Positions 42,790 through 51,831 of a stretch of DNA of 64,000 bases are shown here, piece by piece (positions within the stretch are counted from its first letter, which is position 1; each line of letters begins with the position of its first letter). The notes beneath the pieces are model-generated. The model saw only the letters and a list, made by a program, of their open reading frames with translations, was not told the DNA's origin and did not search any database. Source of the stretch: Myxococcus stipitatus DSM 14675 (GTDB lineage Bacteria > Myxococcota > Myxococcia > Myxococcales > Myxococcaceae); contig NC_020126.1 in assembly GCF_000331735.1 (NCBI RefSeq), positions 9,737,501-9,801,500 on the forward strand, read 5' to 3'. A program made the translations under genes and the position numbers.

Positions 42790-43202
42790 TTGATCCCCAC
42801 GATACGCCCCTGTTCATCAATGGCGTACACGGTCTCCACATCGAGGAGCGTCGTGGTCAGGCCACACCTCTCGATGGAGGGAAAGAAGAAGACATAGAAG
42901 ATGCCACCCTCGCCCTTCTTGATGGAGACCTCATAGGTGCTGGGCTGGGAGAGGCAGCGAGCCAGGCGTTCATCCGCCGTGTTCGACTCGACGCCGTGGG
43001 AGAAGTAGTGCTTGAGCGCGGTATCGAGAGCGAGCACCGCCGGACCCTCCATCACGGTCGCGCCTTCCCAGCTCGAAGGATATTGAAGCCGTCGGGCCTC
43101 TTCGGGCGGCGCCCACTCGAGCTTGGGTTGCTTGACGTACCCGAAGAAGGAGCACGCGGTCGAGGAGAGCGCCAAGAGCACCACGAAGAGCACGGTCCTC
43201 AT
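42786..43202 (-). CDS. Small lipoprotein, unknown function
   Basis: A 138-aa lipoprotein with signal RTVLFVVLLALSS and lipobox STAC. The mature protein has EWAPPEEARRLQYPSSWEG near the start, a helix around VLALDTALKHYFSHGVES, and a beta-rich end (TYEVSIKKGEGGIFYVFFF, VETVYAIDEQGRIVGI) with two conserved-looking Cys. I do not recognise the family. It sits between two related lipoproteins, starting 4 nt after one and overlapping the other. Confidence 0.65.
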   Translation of the reverse strand: MRTVLFVVLLALSSTACSFFGYVKQPKLEWAPPEEARRLQYPSSWEGATVMEGPAVLALDTALKHYFSHGVESNTADERLARCLSQPSTYEVSIKKGEGGIFYVFFFPSIERCGLTTTLLDVETVYAIDEQGRIVGIK

Positions 43203-43206
43203 GGGC

Positions 43207-43911
43207 TCAAGGAATCCAGTGCTGCCCTTCGAACGGCTGGAAATCACCATCACGTCCCACCGCCTTGCCAATCGGGACCCACTTTCCATCTCGAAGGGCC
43301 GAGACCACTCGAGAGAAGTAGTTGTACATGAACGTCCGGCACACGCTGGCCCGCCAATCCCAGTAGAACAGAAGCAGCTTCCGCTCCCACACCTGCTGAG
43401 TCCCCGGCTCGGCGACACGGGCAACGCCCCCCAGGGGAGACCATCCTTCTGCACGCCCCTTCCCCAAGTCTCCCTTGGAGAACTCGGGGTTGTGCGGATG
43501 GTTGTGCGAGGGGCCGAGCAACAGCGCCGTCTTGCGGTCCAACGTATGGATGGCCGTCGGAACAGCGCAGAACTTCTCTCCGTTGGGGCGGGTGCCACCG
43601 ATGTCGGAGAGGTAGCTGAGGTAGTACTTCTGGTCCTCCAGGGTTCGATAGTAGAGCGCGCAGTACTCGAACCCGTGTTTGGCCTGAGAGGCGCTCATCG
43701 CCGACGCACCGGGCTGCGAGGTCAGCAGCTTGCACGAGTTCTCGGCCAGGTCCTCGAGCGTGTCGAACGGACCCGCCAGCGGGCCGTCAACCTGAAGCTG
43801 CCCGTTGGGTAGCGTGACCACCCGGACGTTCAAGTTGGGTGCATTGCAGCCCGACACCATCGGGCCCACCAGCGAAGCCATGACGAGTGCGCGGCTGGGG
43901 AATCTGGGCAT
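43207..43911 (-). CDS. Lipoprotein with JAMM-like motif (candidate metallopeptidase)
   Basis: A 234-aa lipoprotein with lipobox MVSGC. Residues 135-148 read SHNHPHNPEFSKGD: H136-x-H138-P, then Ser145-x2-Asp148, close to the zinc-binding JAMM/RadC signature (HxHP...SxxD), with the P-to-S gap one residue shorter than in RadC. A preceding Glu (in LEDQKYYL or RPNGEKF) could complete the site. JAMM proteins are usually isopeptidases or amidases; an envelope-anchored version would act on periplasmic or surface targets. It shares N-terminal LPNGQLQVDGPLAGPFD and YCALYYR blocks with the gene at 42136. It is the first of three adjacent lipoprotein genes. Confidence 0.65.
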   Translation of the reverse strand: MPRFPSRALVMASLVGPMVSGCNAPNLNVRVVTLPNGQLQVDGPLAGPFDTLEDLAENSCKLLTSQPGASAMSASQAKHGFEYCALYYRTLEDQKYYLSYLSDIGGTRPNGEKFCAVPTAIHTLDRKTALLLGPSHNHPHNPEFSKGDLGKGRAEGWSPLGGVARVAEPGTQQVWERKLLLFYWDWRASVCRTFMYNYFSRVVSALRDGKWVPIGKAVGRDGDFQPFEGQHWIP

Positions 43912-43923
43912 GCATGGGTGGCC

Positions 43924-44529
43924 TCACCCACCGCCAACACTCTTGTAGAGCAGTGCCATCTTGTTGCGCGCGGCCAGCAACTGCTGGCGCAGTGAGTCCG
44001 CCTGCCTCCCGATGTCGTTGAAGTCCCGCTCCTCCGCGGACCGCGCCACCGCCTGTGCCTCGTCCGCGACCTCCTTCATCCGGTCCTGCAGCGCCTGGAA
44101 CGCGGCCACCACCTCCGCGTGCTCCTCCGCTGTCTTCGCCTGCTGCCTGCGCGCCGCGAACTCCTGCATCCGGACGTTCAAGTCCCCCGCGCTCTGCCCC
44201 ACCGCGCCGTAGCGCACGAGCAAGTCCTTGAAGACCTCCGTGCGCTGCTGGAGCTCCTGCGCTCGCGCATGCACCGCCTCCGCCTGCGCCTGCTGCCTGT
44301 CGCGCACCTGCGAGATGGCCCCCACCAACGTGGTGATACGGACACGCAGGTCCTCGTCCATGTCCGCCAACGACGCGAGCGTCGCCGAGGCGCGCTCCAG
44401 GTGCTTCTCCGTCTGCAAGGGCAACCCCTGGAGCTGCTGGCTCAGGGCCTCGAACCGCGTCAGCCCCTCCTCCAGCGAGCGGGCGGCTTCGACCAGCGCG
44501 GAGTCCTTCGGCGTCTCTCTCTTGCTCAT
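43924..44529 (-). CDS. Cytosolic coiled-coil protein
   Basis: A 201-aa protein of unknown function, almost entirely heptad helix: LEEGLTRFEALSQQLQGL, EKHLERASATLASLADMDED, QQAQAEAVHARAQELQQR, QALQDRMKEVADEAQAVARS. It has no signal peptide or membrane segment and ends ALLYKSVGGG. It is the gene immediately upstream (12 nt) of the JAMM-like lipoprotein, so it probably heads that operon. ATG at 44529 (MSKRETPKD) is preferred over a longer start because the upstream residues are hydrophobic and unlike the rest. Confidence 0.65.
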   Translation of the reverse strand: MSKRETPKDSALVEAARSLEEGLTRFEALSQQLQGLPLQTEKHLERASATLASLADMDEDLRVRITTLVGAISQVRDRQQAQAEAVHARAQELQQRTEVFKDLLVRYGAVGQSAGDLNVRMQEFAARRQQAKTAEEHAEVVAAFQALQDRMKEVADEAQAVARSAEERDFNDIGRQADSLRQQLLAARNKMALLYKSVGGG

Positions 44530-44656
44530 GGGCACCCAGCAACATGCCACGGGCCCAGCCAGGGGCACGAGCGGCCCCTTCCCCGTGCTCGTCACCACGC
44601 CCCTCCATCCCCAACTTCCCGAGAGCCGTCAGCACCGTCTGTCGCGAGGTTCACAC

Positions 44657-45586
44657 ATGCCCAGGGCCCACTTCCTTTCCGTGCTCGTCGCCGGAGCCAC
44701 CGGCCTGCAAGGCGGCACCGTGGCGCGCCACCTCCGACAGCGAGGCCACCGCGTCGTCGGCTACGTCCGCAGCGCGGACTCCCCCGCCGCCCGAGAGCTC
44801 GAGGCCCTGGGCGTCGAGCTCGCCGTCGGCGACTTCGACGACCTCCCCTCCCTCACCCGCGCCGCGGAGGGCGTCGACGCCTTCTACGCCGTCGCCACCC
44901 CCTTCGAGTCGGGCGTCGACGCCGAAATCCGCCACGGCATGAACCAGGTGGACGCCGCTCGCATGGCCGAGGTGAAGCACTTCGTCTACTCGTCCGTCGC
45001 CGGCGCGGACCGCCTCACCGGCATCCCCCACTTCGACAGCAAGCACCGCGTCGAACTCCACGTGCGCCGCAGCGGCCTGCCCTTCACCATCCTCGGCCCC
45101 ACCTTCTTCATGGAGAACTTCAACAGCCCCATGTTCGAGGAAGGACTCAAGGCCGGGGTCCTCGCGCTCGGCCTGCCTCCCACCCACGGCCTCCAGATGG
45201 TGGCCATGGAGGACCTGGGCGCGCTCGCCACCCGCGTCCTCGAGGACGCCGAGCGCCACATGGACCGCCGCATCGACGTCGCCTCCGACGAAGTCACGGG
45301 CCAACAGGCCGCCGGCCTGCTCTCCATGGTGAGCGGCCACCGCATCCACTTCGAACAAATCCCCCTCGACTACATCCGAGAGCGCAGCGAGGACCTCGCC
45401 GCCATGTACGAATGGCTGGACCGCGTGGGCTACCACGCGAACACCGTGACGCTGCGCAACGACTACCCCGACGTGCGCTGGAGCACCTTCGAGGACTGGG
45501 CCCGGCGACAGGACTGGAGCGGACTCACCTCGCCCGCCTGGCCTCACGCCGCCGCGGAGCCCACGCCTCCGCCTGCCGGACAATGA
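44657..45586 (+). CDS. NmrA-like NAD(P)-binding protein (atypical SDR)
   Basis: A 309-aa atypical short-chain dehydrogenase of the NmrA/HSCARG type. The Rossmann motif VAGATGLQGGTVARHL is at the N-terminus; VVGYVRSAD is the NADP-preference region; ELAVGDFDD and DAFYAVATPFESG follow; the region HFVYSSVAGADRL and the Lys in HFDSKHRVE occupy the positions of the SDR active site. Enzymes and redox sensors exist in this family; NmrA itself lacks activity. It is divergent from the coiled-coil gene and followed by a hairpin at 45603-45622. Confidence 0.85.
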   Translation: MPRAHFLSVLVAGATGLQGGTVARHLRQRGHRVVGYVRSADSPAARELEALGVELAVGDFDDLPSLTRAAEGVDAFYAVATPFESGVDAEIRHGMNQVDAARMAEVKHFVYSSVAGADRLTGIPHFDSKHRVELHVRRSGLPFTILGPTFFMENFNSPMFEEGLKAGVLALGLPPTHGLQMVAMEDLGALATRVLEDAERHMDRRIDVASDEVTGQQAAGLLSMVSGHRIHFEQIPLDYIRERSEDLAAMYEWLDRVGYHANTVTLRNDYPDVRWSTFEDWARRQDWSGLTSPAWPHAAAEPTPPPAGQ

Positions 45587-45602
45587 AGCCCCACGCCCCC
45601 CC

Positions 45603-45622
45603 GGCTCCGCCCCGGGGGAGCC
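45603..45622 (+). terminator. Hairpin after NmrA-like gene
   Basis: GGCTCC pairs with GGAGCC around GCCCCGGG, 16 nt after the stop, with a TTG immediately following. Confidence 0.5.
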
Positions 45623-45682
45623 TTGACGCCTCGCCTCCCCAGCCCTCGCGACTGCCTACCTTGAAACCCGAGGAGGCATCGC

Positions 45683-46387
45683 ATGCGCGCGCTCGTGCCC
45701 GCCACCGCCGTGCTGCTGCTGGTGGCAGGCTGTGCAACGGAGAAGAGTCTCAAGCCCTCGACGGAAGCCCAGGTGCTCCCCGACAGGAAGAACACCGCCG
45801 TCGCGGAAGCCGGAGGCGTGAGGCTGGTGGCGGATGGCTCCGCGTGGAAGGGCTCCCCCTCCAACCTGGAGGGCACCCTCACCCCCGTCTACGTCCGCCT
45901 GGAGAACCAGAGCGGCCGGACCCTCCGCATCGAGAACGAGGACTTCCAGCTCATCGGCGCCCAGTCGCGCTTCCGCTACTCCGCGCTGCCCGCCTTCCCC
46001 GTGGGCGCCGCGGAGCGCTCCTCCTCCATGAGGGACGAAGGCACGGGCGGCTCCGGTCGCTCCTCCACGTTCTACGTGGGCGCGGGGCCCGCCTGGCGCA
46101 CCGGCTGGGGCTGGCGCGGGGGCTGGGGCTCGCCCTTCTACGGGCCGTACTACCCAGGCCCGCCCTACTGGGGCTACCAATGCGAGGAGCCCCTGCCCAC
46201 CCGCGACATGCTCCGCAAGTCGATGCCCGAGGGCACCCTGGAAGACGGAGGCACCATGCAGGGCTTCCTCTACTTCCAGTCCGTCAGCGGACGCGACGAA
46301 GGCGTGGTGCTGCAAGCCCGCCCGGTGGACGCGAACAGCGGCGAGGTCCTGGGGACCCTCGACATCCCATTCCAGGTCAAGCAGTAG
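45683..46387 (+). CDS. Lipoprotein with Trp/Gly/Tyr-rich segment
   Basis: A 234-aa lipoprotein with lipobox LVAGC. The N-terminal domain has LTPVYVRLENQSGRTLRI and NEDFQLIGAQSRFRYSALP, like lipoproteins with an Ig-like fold. Residues about 130-168 are low complexity (GAGPAWRTGWGWRGGWGS, FYGPYYPGPPYWGY), and the C-terminal part returns to a beta pattern with MQGFLYFQSV. Related proteins are common in myxobacteria but have no known function. It converges on the small membrane protein at 46409 with 21 nt between stops. Confidence 0.7.
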   Translation: MRALVPATAVLLLVAGCATEKSLKPSTEAQVLPDRKNTAVAEAGGVRLVADGSAWKGSPSNLEGTLTPVYVRLENQSGRTLRIENEDFQLIGAQSRFRYSALPAFPVGAAERSSSMRDEGTGGSGRSSTFYVGAGPAWRTGWGWRGGWGSPFYGPYYPGPPYWGYQCEEPLPTRDMLRKSMPEGTLEDGGTMQGFLYFQSVSGRDEGVVLQARPVDANSGEVLGTLDIPFQVKQ

Positions 46388-46408
46388 CCCCTGAACCCGG
46401 GACGTCCA

Positions 46409-46693
46409 TCAGTGCAAGGTCACCGACAAGGGGCGTCGGTGATGGCCATTGAGCAGCGACGCCTCGCGCGGCATCCCCAGCTCGCGGCGGATGTCCTCCC
46501 CGCGCAGGGAGAAGCCGAACAGCGGCCCCAGCGGCACCACGTCCAGGAGGCCCGTCACGACAGGGCCCAGGCCCAGCAGGGCCAGGGCGGCGCCTCGAGA
46601 CGACCCCGCGCGCAGCCCGCCCAACACCAGACAGGAGCCCGTCACGATTCGCAGCCACCGCCCCGCTCGCGATGCCATGAAGCCAACAATCAT
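46409..46693 (-). CDS. Small membrane protein, DUF2892-like
   Basis: A 94-aa protein with two hydrophobic segments (LRIVTGSCLVLGGLRAG and ALALLGLGPVVTGLLDVVPL) and the family-like spacing of DUF2892/YgaP transmembrane proteins; the segment between them has a small Ser/Arg turn. The C-terminus is cytosolic and basic. GGGAGG lies 6 nt before the ATG at 46693. Function unknown. Confidence 0.6.
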   Translation of the reverse strand: MIVGFMASRAGRWLRIVTGSCLVLGGLRAGSSRGAALALLGLGPVVTGLLDVVPLGPLFGFSLRGEDIRRELGMPREASLLNGHHRRPLSVTLH

Positions 46694-46784
46694 GTGCACC
46701 TCCCACGGCCCCAAGATGCACACGCACCTGCGGGCAACCAAGGGCCGGGCCTCTTCGCTCGAGCACGCCCGCCGGGCCGGGCCT

Positions 46785-47747
46785 TCAGCCTCCGAAGTCC
46801 AGGCCGCTGATGGCGTCGTCCCCCTTCGCCGCCTGGTACACGTGCCACGCGGCGGCCAGGTCCTGGAAGGGCAGCCCCACCGAGGTGAACACCGTCACCT
46901 CGTCATCGGAGCGCCGCCCGGGCTTCCTGCCGGCAATCACCTCGCCCAGCTCCGCGTGGATGGCGTCCTCGCCCAGCCCCACGTTGCCCACGGCCCCTCC
47001 CGCGAGCGCCAGGCCCCGGTGGTCGCAGAAGACACGCGACTGGCTCAAGAGCTCCGCGGAGACCTCCACCTTGCCCGGCTCGTCCGCGCCCAGCGTGGTG
47101 ATGTGCGTGCCGGGCCGCACCATGCCCGGGAACAGGAAGGGCTCGCGGCTCCACGTCGCGGTGATGACGAGGTCCGCGTCCTCCACCGCCTCCGCCACCG
47201 AGTCCGCCTGGCGCACCGGCATGTTCAGCTCCTGGTACATGCGCGCGCAGAAGGCGAAGGCCCGCGCCGCGTCCGTGTCGAACACCCGCACGTGCGACAG
47301 CGAGCGCACCAGCCGCAGGGACTTGAGCTGCATCACCGCCTGCGCGCCCGCGCCGATGAGCGCCACGCGGCTCGCGTCCTGACGCGCCAGCACGTCCGCG
47401 GCCAGCGCGCCCACCACGCCCGTGCGCACCGCCGTCAGGTGCCCGGAGTCCATCACCGCGAGCAATTCCCCGGTGGCCGCGTCGTTCAGGTGCAGCACCC
47501 CCTGGATGGCCGGCGTCCTCGCGGGGAACTTCGAGTGGGTCTTCACCGTGTACGCGGGGACGTCCGGCAGCGCGCCGGGGAAGAGCACCAGCGCGGTGCC
47601 CTCCGCGTGCAGGGGCGCGCGGACGCGCTGAGGTGCCACCGTGCGCGCCAGGGCGTCGGAGCGGAAGGCGTCCCGCATGTCCTCCAACAGGGTGAGCGCC
47701 TGGAGGTTGCGAGACACATCGGAACGGGTCAACAGAAGGGTGCGCAT
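46785..47747 (-). CDS. Ornithine cyclodeaminase/mu-crystallin family protein
   Basis: A 320-aa NAD(P)-dependent enzyme of the OCD/mu-crystallin family, which covers ornithine cyclodeaminase, alanine dehydrogenase and ketimine reductases. Family blocks are present: YTVKTHSKFPARTPAIQG with the substrate Lys, LLAVMDSGHLTAVRTGVVGA, the Rossmann loop ALIGAGAQAVMQL, ADLVITATWSREP and HITTLGADEPGKVEV with the catalytic Asp. The substrate cannot be fixed from sequence. It appears monocistronic; a roughly 280-bp gap upstream separates it from the kinase on the other strand, in which I see no strong element. Confidence 0.85.
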   Translation of the reverse strand: MRTLLLTRSDVSRNLQALTLLEDMRDAFRSDALARTVAPQRVRAPLHAEGTALVLFPGALPDVPAYTVKTHSKFPARTPAIQGVLHLNDAATGELLAVMDSGHLTAVRTGVVGALAADVLARQDASRVALIGAGAQAVMQLKSLRLVRSLSHVRVFDTDAARAFAFCARMYQELNMPVRQADSVAEAVEDADLVITATWSREPFLFPGMVRPGTHITTLGADEPGKVEVSAELLSQSRVFCDHRGLALAGGAVGNVGLGEDAIHAELGEVIAGRKPGRRSDDEVTVFTSVGLPFQDLAAAWHVYQAAKGDDAISGLDFGG

Positions 47748-48025
47748 CTGCCCTTCACCCTAATCGAGCAGGTGCGCGACGACAGCCCCGACGTTGCCTC
47801 GTCCGCCCTGTCTGCGGACGACGAATGGACACATCGCCTGTCCGGCGGGGAGAGACAGGCATTCGAGACAAGCGCTGCGCGGGCTCCCCGGACTCCGAGG
47901 GCACGGTGAGGCGCTCGGACGTGTGACGCCCGCCATTCCGGGTGCCCGGCCCTACATACAGAGGCCCTCGTGCCCAGATTCTCGGAACGGACGGTACGAG
48001 AGGGCGGCGCCTCGGGAGGAGGGTG

Positions 48026-50083
48026 ATGCAGGAGCCGGAGACACGCCCCGGGCAGCGCGAGTCCGAGCGGACAACACCGCTCAGGGCCTCGGACTTCCTG
48101 CGCTCGCATCACGAGGCGCTCCTGGAGGACTGGGAGCGCGCGATGCACGCGCACCCTGTCGGCGAGGGGAAGAAGCACTCGTGGCTGCTCAACCACATGC
48201 CGGGCCTGCTCCTCGCGCTGGCGGACGCGCTCGACCTGGGAGAGCAAGGCCCCGAAGTCCCGCTGGTGGATGAGCACGCGATAACGCGGCTGAGCCAGGG
48301 CTTCGACGTCGGCGAAGTCGCGGCCGAGTTCGCGCTCCTGCGCAAGTGCATCCTCCTGCGCATCGAGGACCTGCCCCGTCCGCTCGCGCGCGGCGAGCTG
48401 GTGCGGCTGGAGGACTTCCTGGACCGCGCGGTGGTGCGCACGGTGCGGCGCTTCGCGGAGGAGCGCCAGCGCCACCTCCACGCGCTGGACCGCATGGCCC
48501 AGGCCACGCTGGACAGCCCGCCGGTGGACACCTTCCTCATGCGGCTGCTCACCGTGATGGTGGAGTCAGCCCTGGAGGTGGATGCCGCCGGAGTGCTGCT
48601 GGTGGAGGGGGACCGGCTGGTGCCGCGCGCCTCGGTGGGGCTGGGAGCCGAGACACCCCGGGGCGGCTCCCTGGCGCTGGACGAGGGCTTCGTCGGCGAG
48701 GTGGCGGCGACTCGCGAGCCGGTGATGTTGCGCGCGGGCGCGCTGGACTCGCACGGCGTCCTGCCCGTGTCGCGGGAGCAGGGCTTGCGCGCGCTCTACG
48801 GCGTGCCCCTGGTGGAGGGCACGCGCCTGCTGGGCGTGGCCTATCTCGCCTCGCGCACGACGTTTGGTTTCTCCGATGCGAACCTGCTGCTGTTCCGCAC
48901 CATGTGTCAGCGCGGGGCCGCGTACATCCTCCAAGCCCGATTGCAGGACCTGGAGCGGGAGGCGCGGGTGGAGGCCCAGCGCTCGCTCGCGCTGCTCGAC
49001 GCGCTGCTGGAGGCCGCGCCCCTGGGCATGGCCTTCCTGGACCGCGACCTGCGCTACCTGCGCATCAACCAGACGCTGGCGGAGCTCAATGGCCTCCCCG
49101 TGGAGGCCCATCAAGGGCAGCCGCTCCGGGACGTCCTGCCCCCCGCGGTGGCGGACCTGCTGGAGCCTCGGCTCCGACGGGTGCTGGAGACGGGCGAGCC
49201 CTTGCAGTCCTTCGAGTTCGCCACGCCCTCCGAGCTGAAGTCCAAGCTGGGGACGCGGATGTGGCAGGCGACGTTCTATCCGGTGCGAGGGCCTCGCGAG
49301 GCGGAGATGCTGGGCCTGGGGTGCGTGCTGGTGGATGTCACCGACCACAAGCTGGCGGAGGCCGCGCTCCAGCGTGCATTGGACTTCCGCGAGCAGCTGC
49401 TGGCCATCCTGGGCCATGACCTGCGCAACCCGCTCAATGCCATCAGCGCGTCGGCCTTCCAGCTCGCGCGCGCGGAGGAGCTGGAGACCGCGGAGCGCCG
49501 CGCGGTGGAGCGCATCCGCAAGTCCGCCGGGCGGATGGGCCGGATGATTACAGACATCCTCGACTTCGCGCGCAGCAAGCTGGGCGAGGGCATCCCCGTC
49601 TCACCCCAGCCGATGAACCTGGCCGACGTGTGTCAGGCCACGCTGGAGGAGTTGCAGGTGGCGCACCCGGGGCGCCCGCTCGTGTTCGAGACCGCTGGAG
49701 ACACGTCGGGAGACTGGGACCCGGACCGCGTGGCGCAGGTGCTGGGAAACCTGGTGGCCAACGCGCTCCAGCACGGCGACGACAACTCCCCCATCCGCAC
49801 CACCGTGCGCGGCGAGGCGCGCGACGTGCTGCTGGAGGTCCACAACCGGGGCGAGCCCATTGCGCCGCAGCTCCTGCCGCGCATCTTCGACCCGTTCAAG
49901 ACGCCCGAGGCCGCGCCTCCGAAGGCGACCTCTCCGCAGAAGCAGCAGCGCAGCCTGGGCCTGGGCCTCTACATCGTCCACCAGATTGCCCGCGCGCACG
50001 GCGGCCGCGTGGAGGTGCGCTCCTCGAAGGAGGAGGGCACCACGTTCCGCGTGTACTGGCCGCGCGTCAGGGCCGCCTCGTAG
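48026..50083 (+). CDS. RsbRD-GAF-PAS sensor histidine kinase
   Basis: A 685-aa soluble sensor kinase. Residues about 20-150 match an RsbRD N-terminal-type helical sensor (FLRSHHEALLEDWERAM); about 165-320 is a GAF domain (LLTVMVESALEVDAAGVLLV ... YGVPLVEGTRLLGVAYLA); about 330-455 a PAS domain (LLDALLEAAPLGMAFLDRDL); about 457-520 HisKA with an intact H-box ILGHDLRNPLNAI (H464); then HATPase_c with N-box NLVANALQH and G2 LGLGLYIVHQ. No transmembrane segment is seen and no receiver domain or partner regulator is adjacent, so it is an orphan kinase. GGAGGAGGG directly precedes the ATG. Its C-terminal half is a paralog of the defective kinase at 13777. Confidence 0.88.
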   Translation: MQEPETRPGQRESERTTPLRASDFLRSHHEALLEDWERAMHAHPVGEGKKHSWLLNHMPGLLLALADALDLGEQGPEVPLVDEHAITRLSQGFDVGEVAAEFALLRKCILLRIEDLPRPLARGELVRLEDFLDRAVVRTVRRFAEERQRHLHALDRMAQATLDSPPVDTFLMRLLTVMVESALEVDAAGVLLVEGDRLVPRASVGLGAETPRGGSLALDEGFVGEVAATREPVMLRAGALDSHGVLPVSREQGLRALYGVPLVEGTRLLGVAYLASRTTFGFSDANLLLFRTMCQRGAAYILQARLQDLEREARVEAQRSLALLDALLEAAPLGMAFLDRDLRYLRINQTLAELNGLPVEAHQGQPLRDVLPPAVADLLEPRLRRVLETGEPLQSFEFATPSELKSKLGTRMWQATFYPVRGPREAEMLGLGCVLVDVTDHKLAEAALQRALDFREQLLAILGHDLRNPLNAISASAFQLARAEELETAERRAVERIRKSAGRMGRMITDILDFARSKLGEGIPVSPQPMNLADVCQATLEELQVAHPGRPLVFETAGDTSGDWDPDRVAQVLGNLVANALQHGDDNSPIRTTVRGEARDVLLEVHNRGEPIAPQLLPRIFDPFKTPEAAPPKATSPQKQQRSLGLGLYIVHQIARAHGGRVEVRSSKEEGTTFRVYWPRVRAAS

Positions 50084-50086
50084 CCG

Positions 50087-51697
50087 TCACTTCGCGGGCG
50101 TCAGGGCCAGCGTGTGGATGGCCTCCGCGAGCATCTGCGTCCCCACGTGCAGGCTCTCCAGCGAGATGGACTCATCGGGCGCGTGGCCCGTGTACTCCTC
50201 GCCGGGGAAGCCGGGGCCGAAGTCGACGGCCTTGGGGAACAGCCGCGCATAGGTGCCGCCGCGCACGGACGTGGGCTTCGCGTCCGGGGCGTTCTTGTGG
50301 CGCTTGTAGATGTCCATCAGCGTGGTGACGAGCGTGCCGGACGTGTCCGCCTCGTGCGCATCCCCCACGTAGCGCCCGGTGGCCTCCTTCAAGCGCCCAC
50401 CGGAGTCCTGCCCCACCAGCGCGGCGGCCTTGTCGAGCGCGGCGTTGAACGTCGCGGCGTCCTGCCCTCGAGGACGGCGCATGTTGACGCCCAGGCTCAC
50501 CTGTCCGTCCGCCACGCGCAGCACCGTGGGCGCGGCAATCAACGGCCCCATCAACCCATCATCCGCGTACGCCACGCCCAGCTTCTTGCCGAAGTGGTCC
50601 CCGTCGAAGCGCTGCGCCAGGACGCGCAGCATGGCGGCGATGCCGTTGTCCTCGAGCGGCAGCCGCGCCGCGACCGCGGACAAGTCCCACAGCGCGTTGT
50701 GTCCCTCGTCGGCGATGGAGGCGTGCACCGCCTTGCCGTGCACGGTGAGCACGAGCGCCTGCGCGTCCTCCTTCACCTCGGCCTTGAGCGAGGCGCGGGC
50801 CTTCTGCTCGGCGTCGATGGCGGCGCGCACCTCCGTCAGCGCCTGCGCGAGGGTGCGGCCCTCCGCGGGCACCAGCTTCAGCGTCGCGGCGCCGGGCACC
50901 TGCGTGAGGAACTCGCCGCCCTTCACGTCGACCGCGCGCAGGGTGGCGCTGGGAGACTTCACCGCCTCGCCCACGGGGGCCGCCAGGTTCCACGCGACGA
51001 AGCCGGACTGCGCGGCCACCACCGGGTAGGAGGAGTCCACGGAGATGACGTGCGTGGGCTTGGGCTCGCTGGCCGCGTACCGCCCCATGCCGTTCCAGTC
51101 GCTCTCCTCGCCATTGCCCACGATGACCAGCACCCGCCCCTGGGGCTTCAGGCCCAGCTGACGCGCGTAGTCGAGCGCCACCAGCGCCGACGCGAGCGGC
51201 CCCTTGTCGTCCTCGACGCCTCGGCCGAAGAGGCGGCCGTCCTGGACGTAGGGCTCGAAGGGCGGGCGCTTCCACTCGTGCGGGGGCGCGGGCACCACAT
51301 CGCCGTGGAACACGAGGCCCAAGGAGGGCTCACCCGAGCCCCAGGACAGCTCGAACACGTCATTGGCGCCCACGGCGCGGTACGCCATGCCGTGGGCCTT
51401 GGCCCACTTCTGGAGGAAGCGGCCCATGGCGGCGACCTCGGGGCTCTTCGAGGCGTGCACCTCGCTGCTGACCGTCTTGAAGCGCACGAGCTGCTGGGTC
51501 AACTCCACGACCTCGTCGAGCGCGCAGGCCTGGACGTACGCGGCATGCCGCTCCTGGGGAGAGGCCTCCTTCATCGCTTTCGCCGAGAAGCGCGCGGCGC
51601 GGGCCTTGGGGGAGCCCTGACAGCGGGCATCCGGCTGCCCGGCGAGGGCGAGAGAGGGGACGAGACACAGGAAGGCGGCGGCGGAAGGGAGGCGCAT
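50087..51697 (-). CDS. Secreted M20 family metallopeptidase (PepV-like)
   Basis: A 536-aa zinc dipeptidase-type protein with a signal peptide (LPSAAAFLCLVPSLALA) and a small Cys-containing mature N-terminus. M20 features: the metal His in LVFHGDVVPAP, the bridging Asp in GRGVEDDKGP, the general-base Glu-Glu in GNGEESDW, and further metal-site segments SVDSSYPVV and VRGGTYARLF near the end. The lid domain insertion is visible around 240-400. PepV/CPG2-like enzymes cleave dipeptides; export suggests use of extracellular peptides, as expected in a predator. It is divergent from msrA, and its stop is 4 nt from the end of the convergent kinase gene. Confidence 0.88.
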   Translation of the reverse strand: MRLPSAAAFLCLVPSLALAGQPDARCQGSPKARAARFSAKAMKEASPQERHAAYVQACALDEVVELTQQLVRFKTVSSEVHASKSPEVAAMGRFLQKWAKAHGMAYRAVGANDVFELSWGSGEPSLGLVFHGDVVPAPPHEWKRPPFEPYVQDGRLFGRGVEDDKGPLASALVALDYARQLGLKPQGRVLVIVGNGEESDWNGMGRYAASEPKPTHVISVDSSYPVVAAQSGFVAWNLAAPVGEAVKSPSATLRAVDVKGGEFLTQVPGAATLKLVPAEGRTLAQALTEVRAAIDAEQKARASLKAEVKEDAQALVLTVHGKAVHASIADEGHNALWDLSAVAARLPLEDNGIAAMLRVLAQRFDGDHFGKKLGVAYADDGLMGPLIAAPTVLRVADGQVSLGVNMRRPRGQDAATFNAALDKAAALVGQDSGGRLKEATGRYVGDAHEADTSGTLVTTLMDIYKRHKNAPDAKPTSVRGGTYARLFPKAVDFGPGFPGEEYTGHAPDESISLESLHVGTQMLAEAIHTLALTPAK

Positions 51698-51831
51698 GCG
51701 GTGGGAGACCCTATTTCACCGGGGCAGGCGGGCCTACCTCGGCGGACGGCCAGCGGCTCCGCGTGGCGCCCGCAGGGCCCCCTGCCCCTTCTGGGGGTGA
51801 AACCCGACGGGCGGGAGGCTATTCCTGGGGC

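Noticed and set aside
47772..47909. 46-codon GTG-initiated frame in the gap before the RsbRD kinase
   Set aside because: Third-position GC is low for this genome, no ribosome binding site, no recognisable family.
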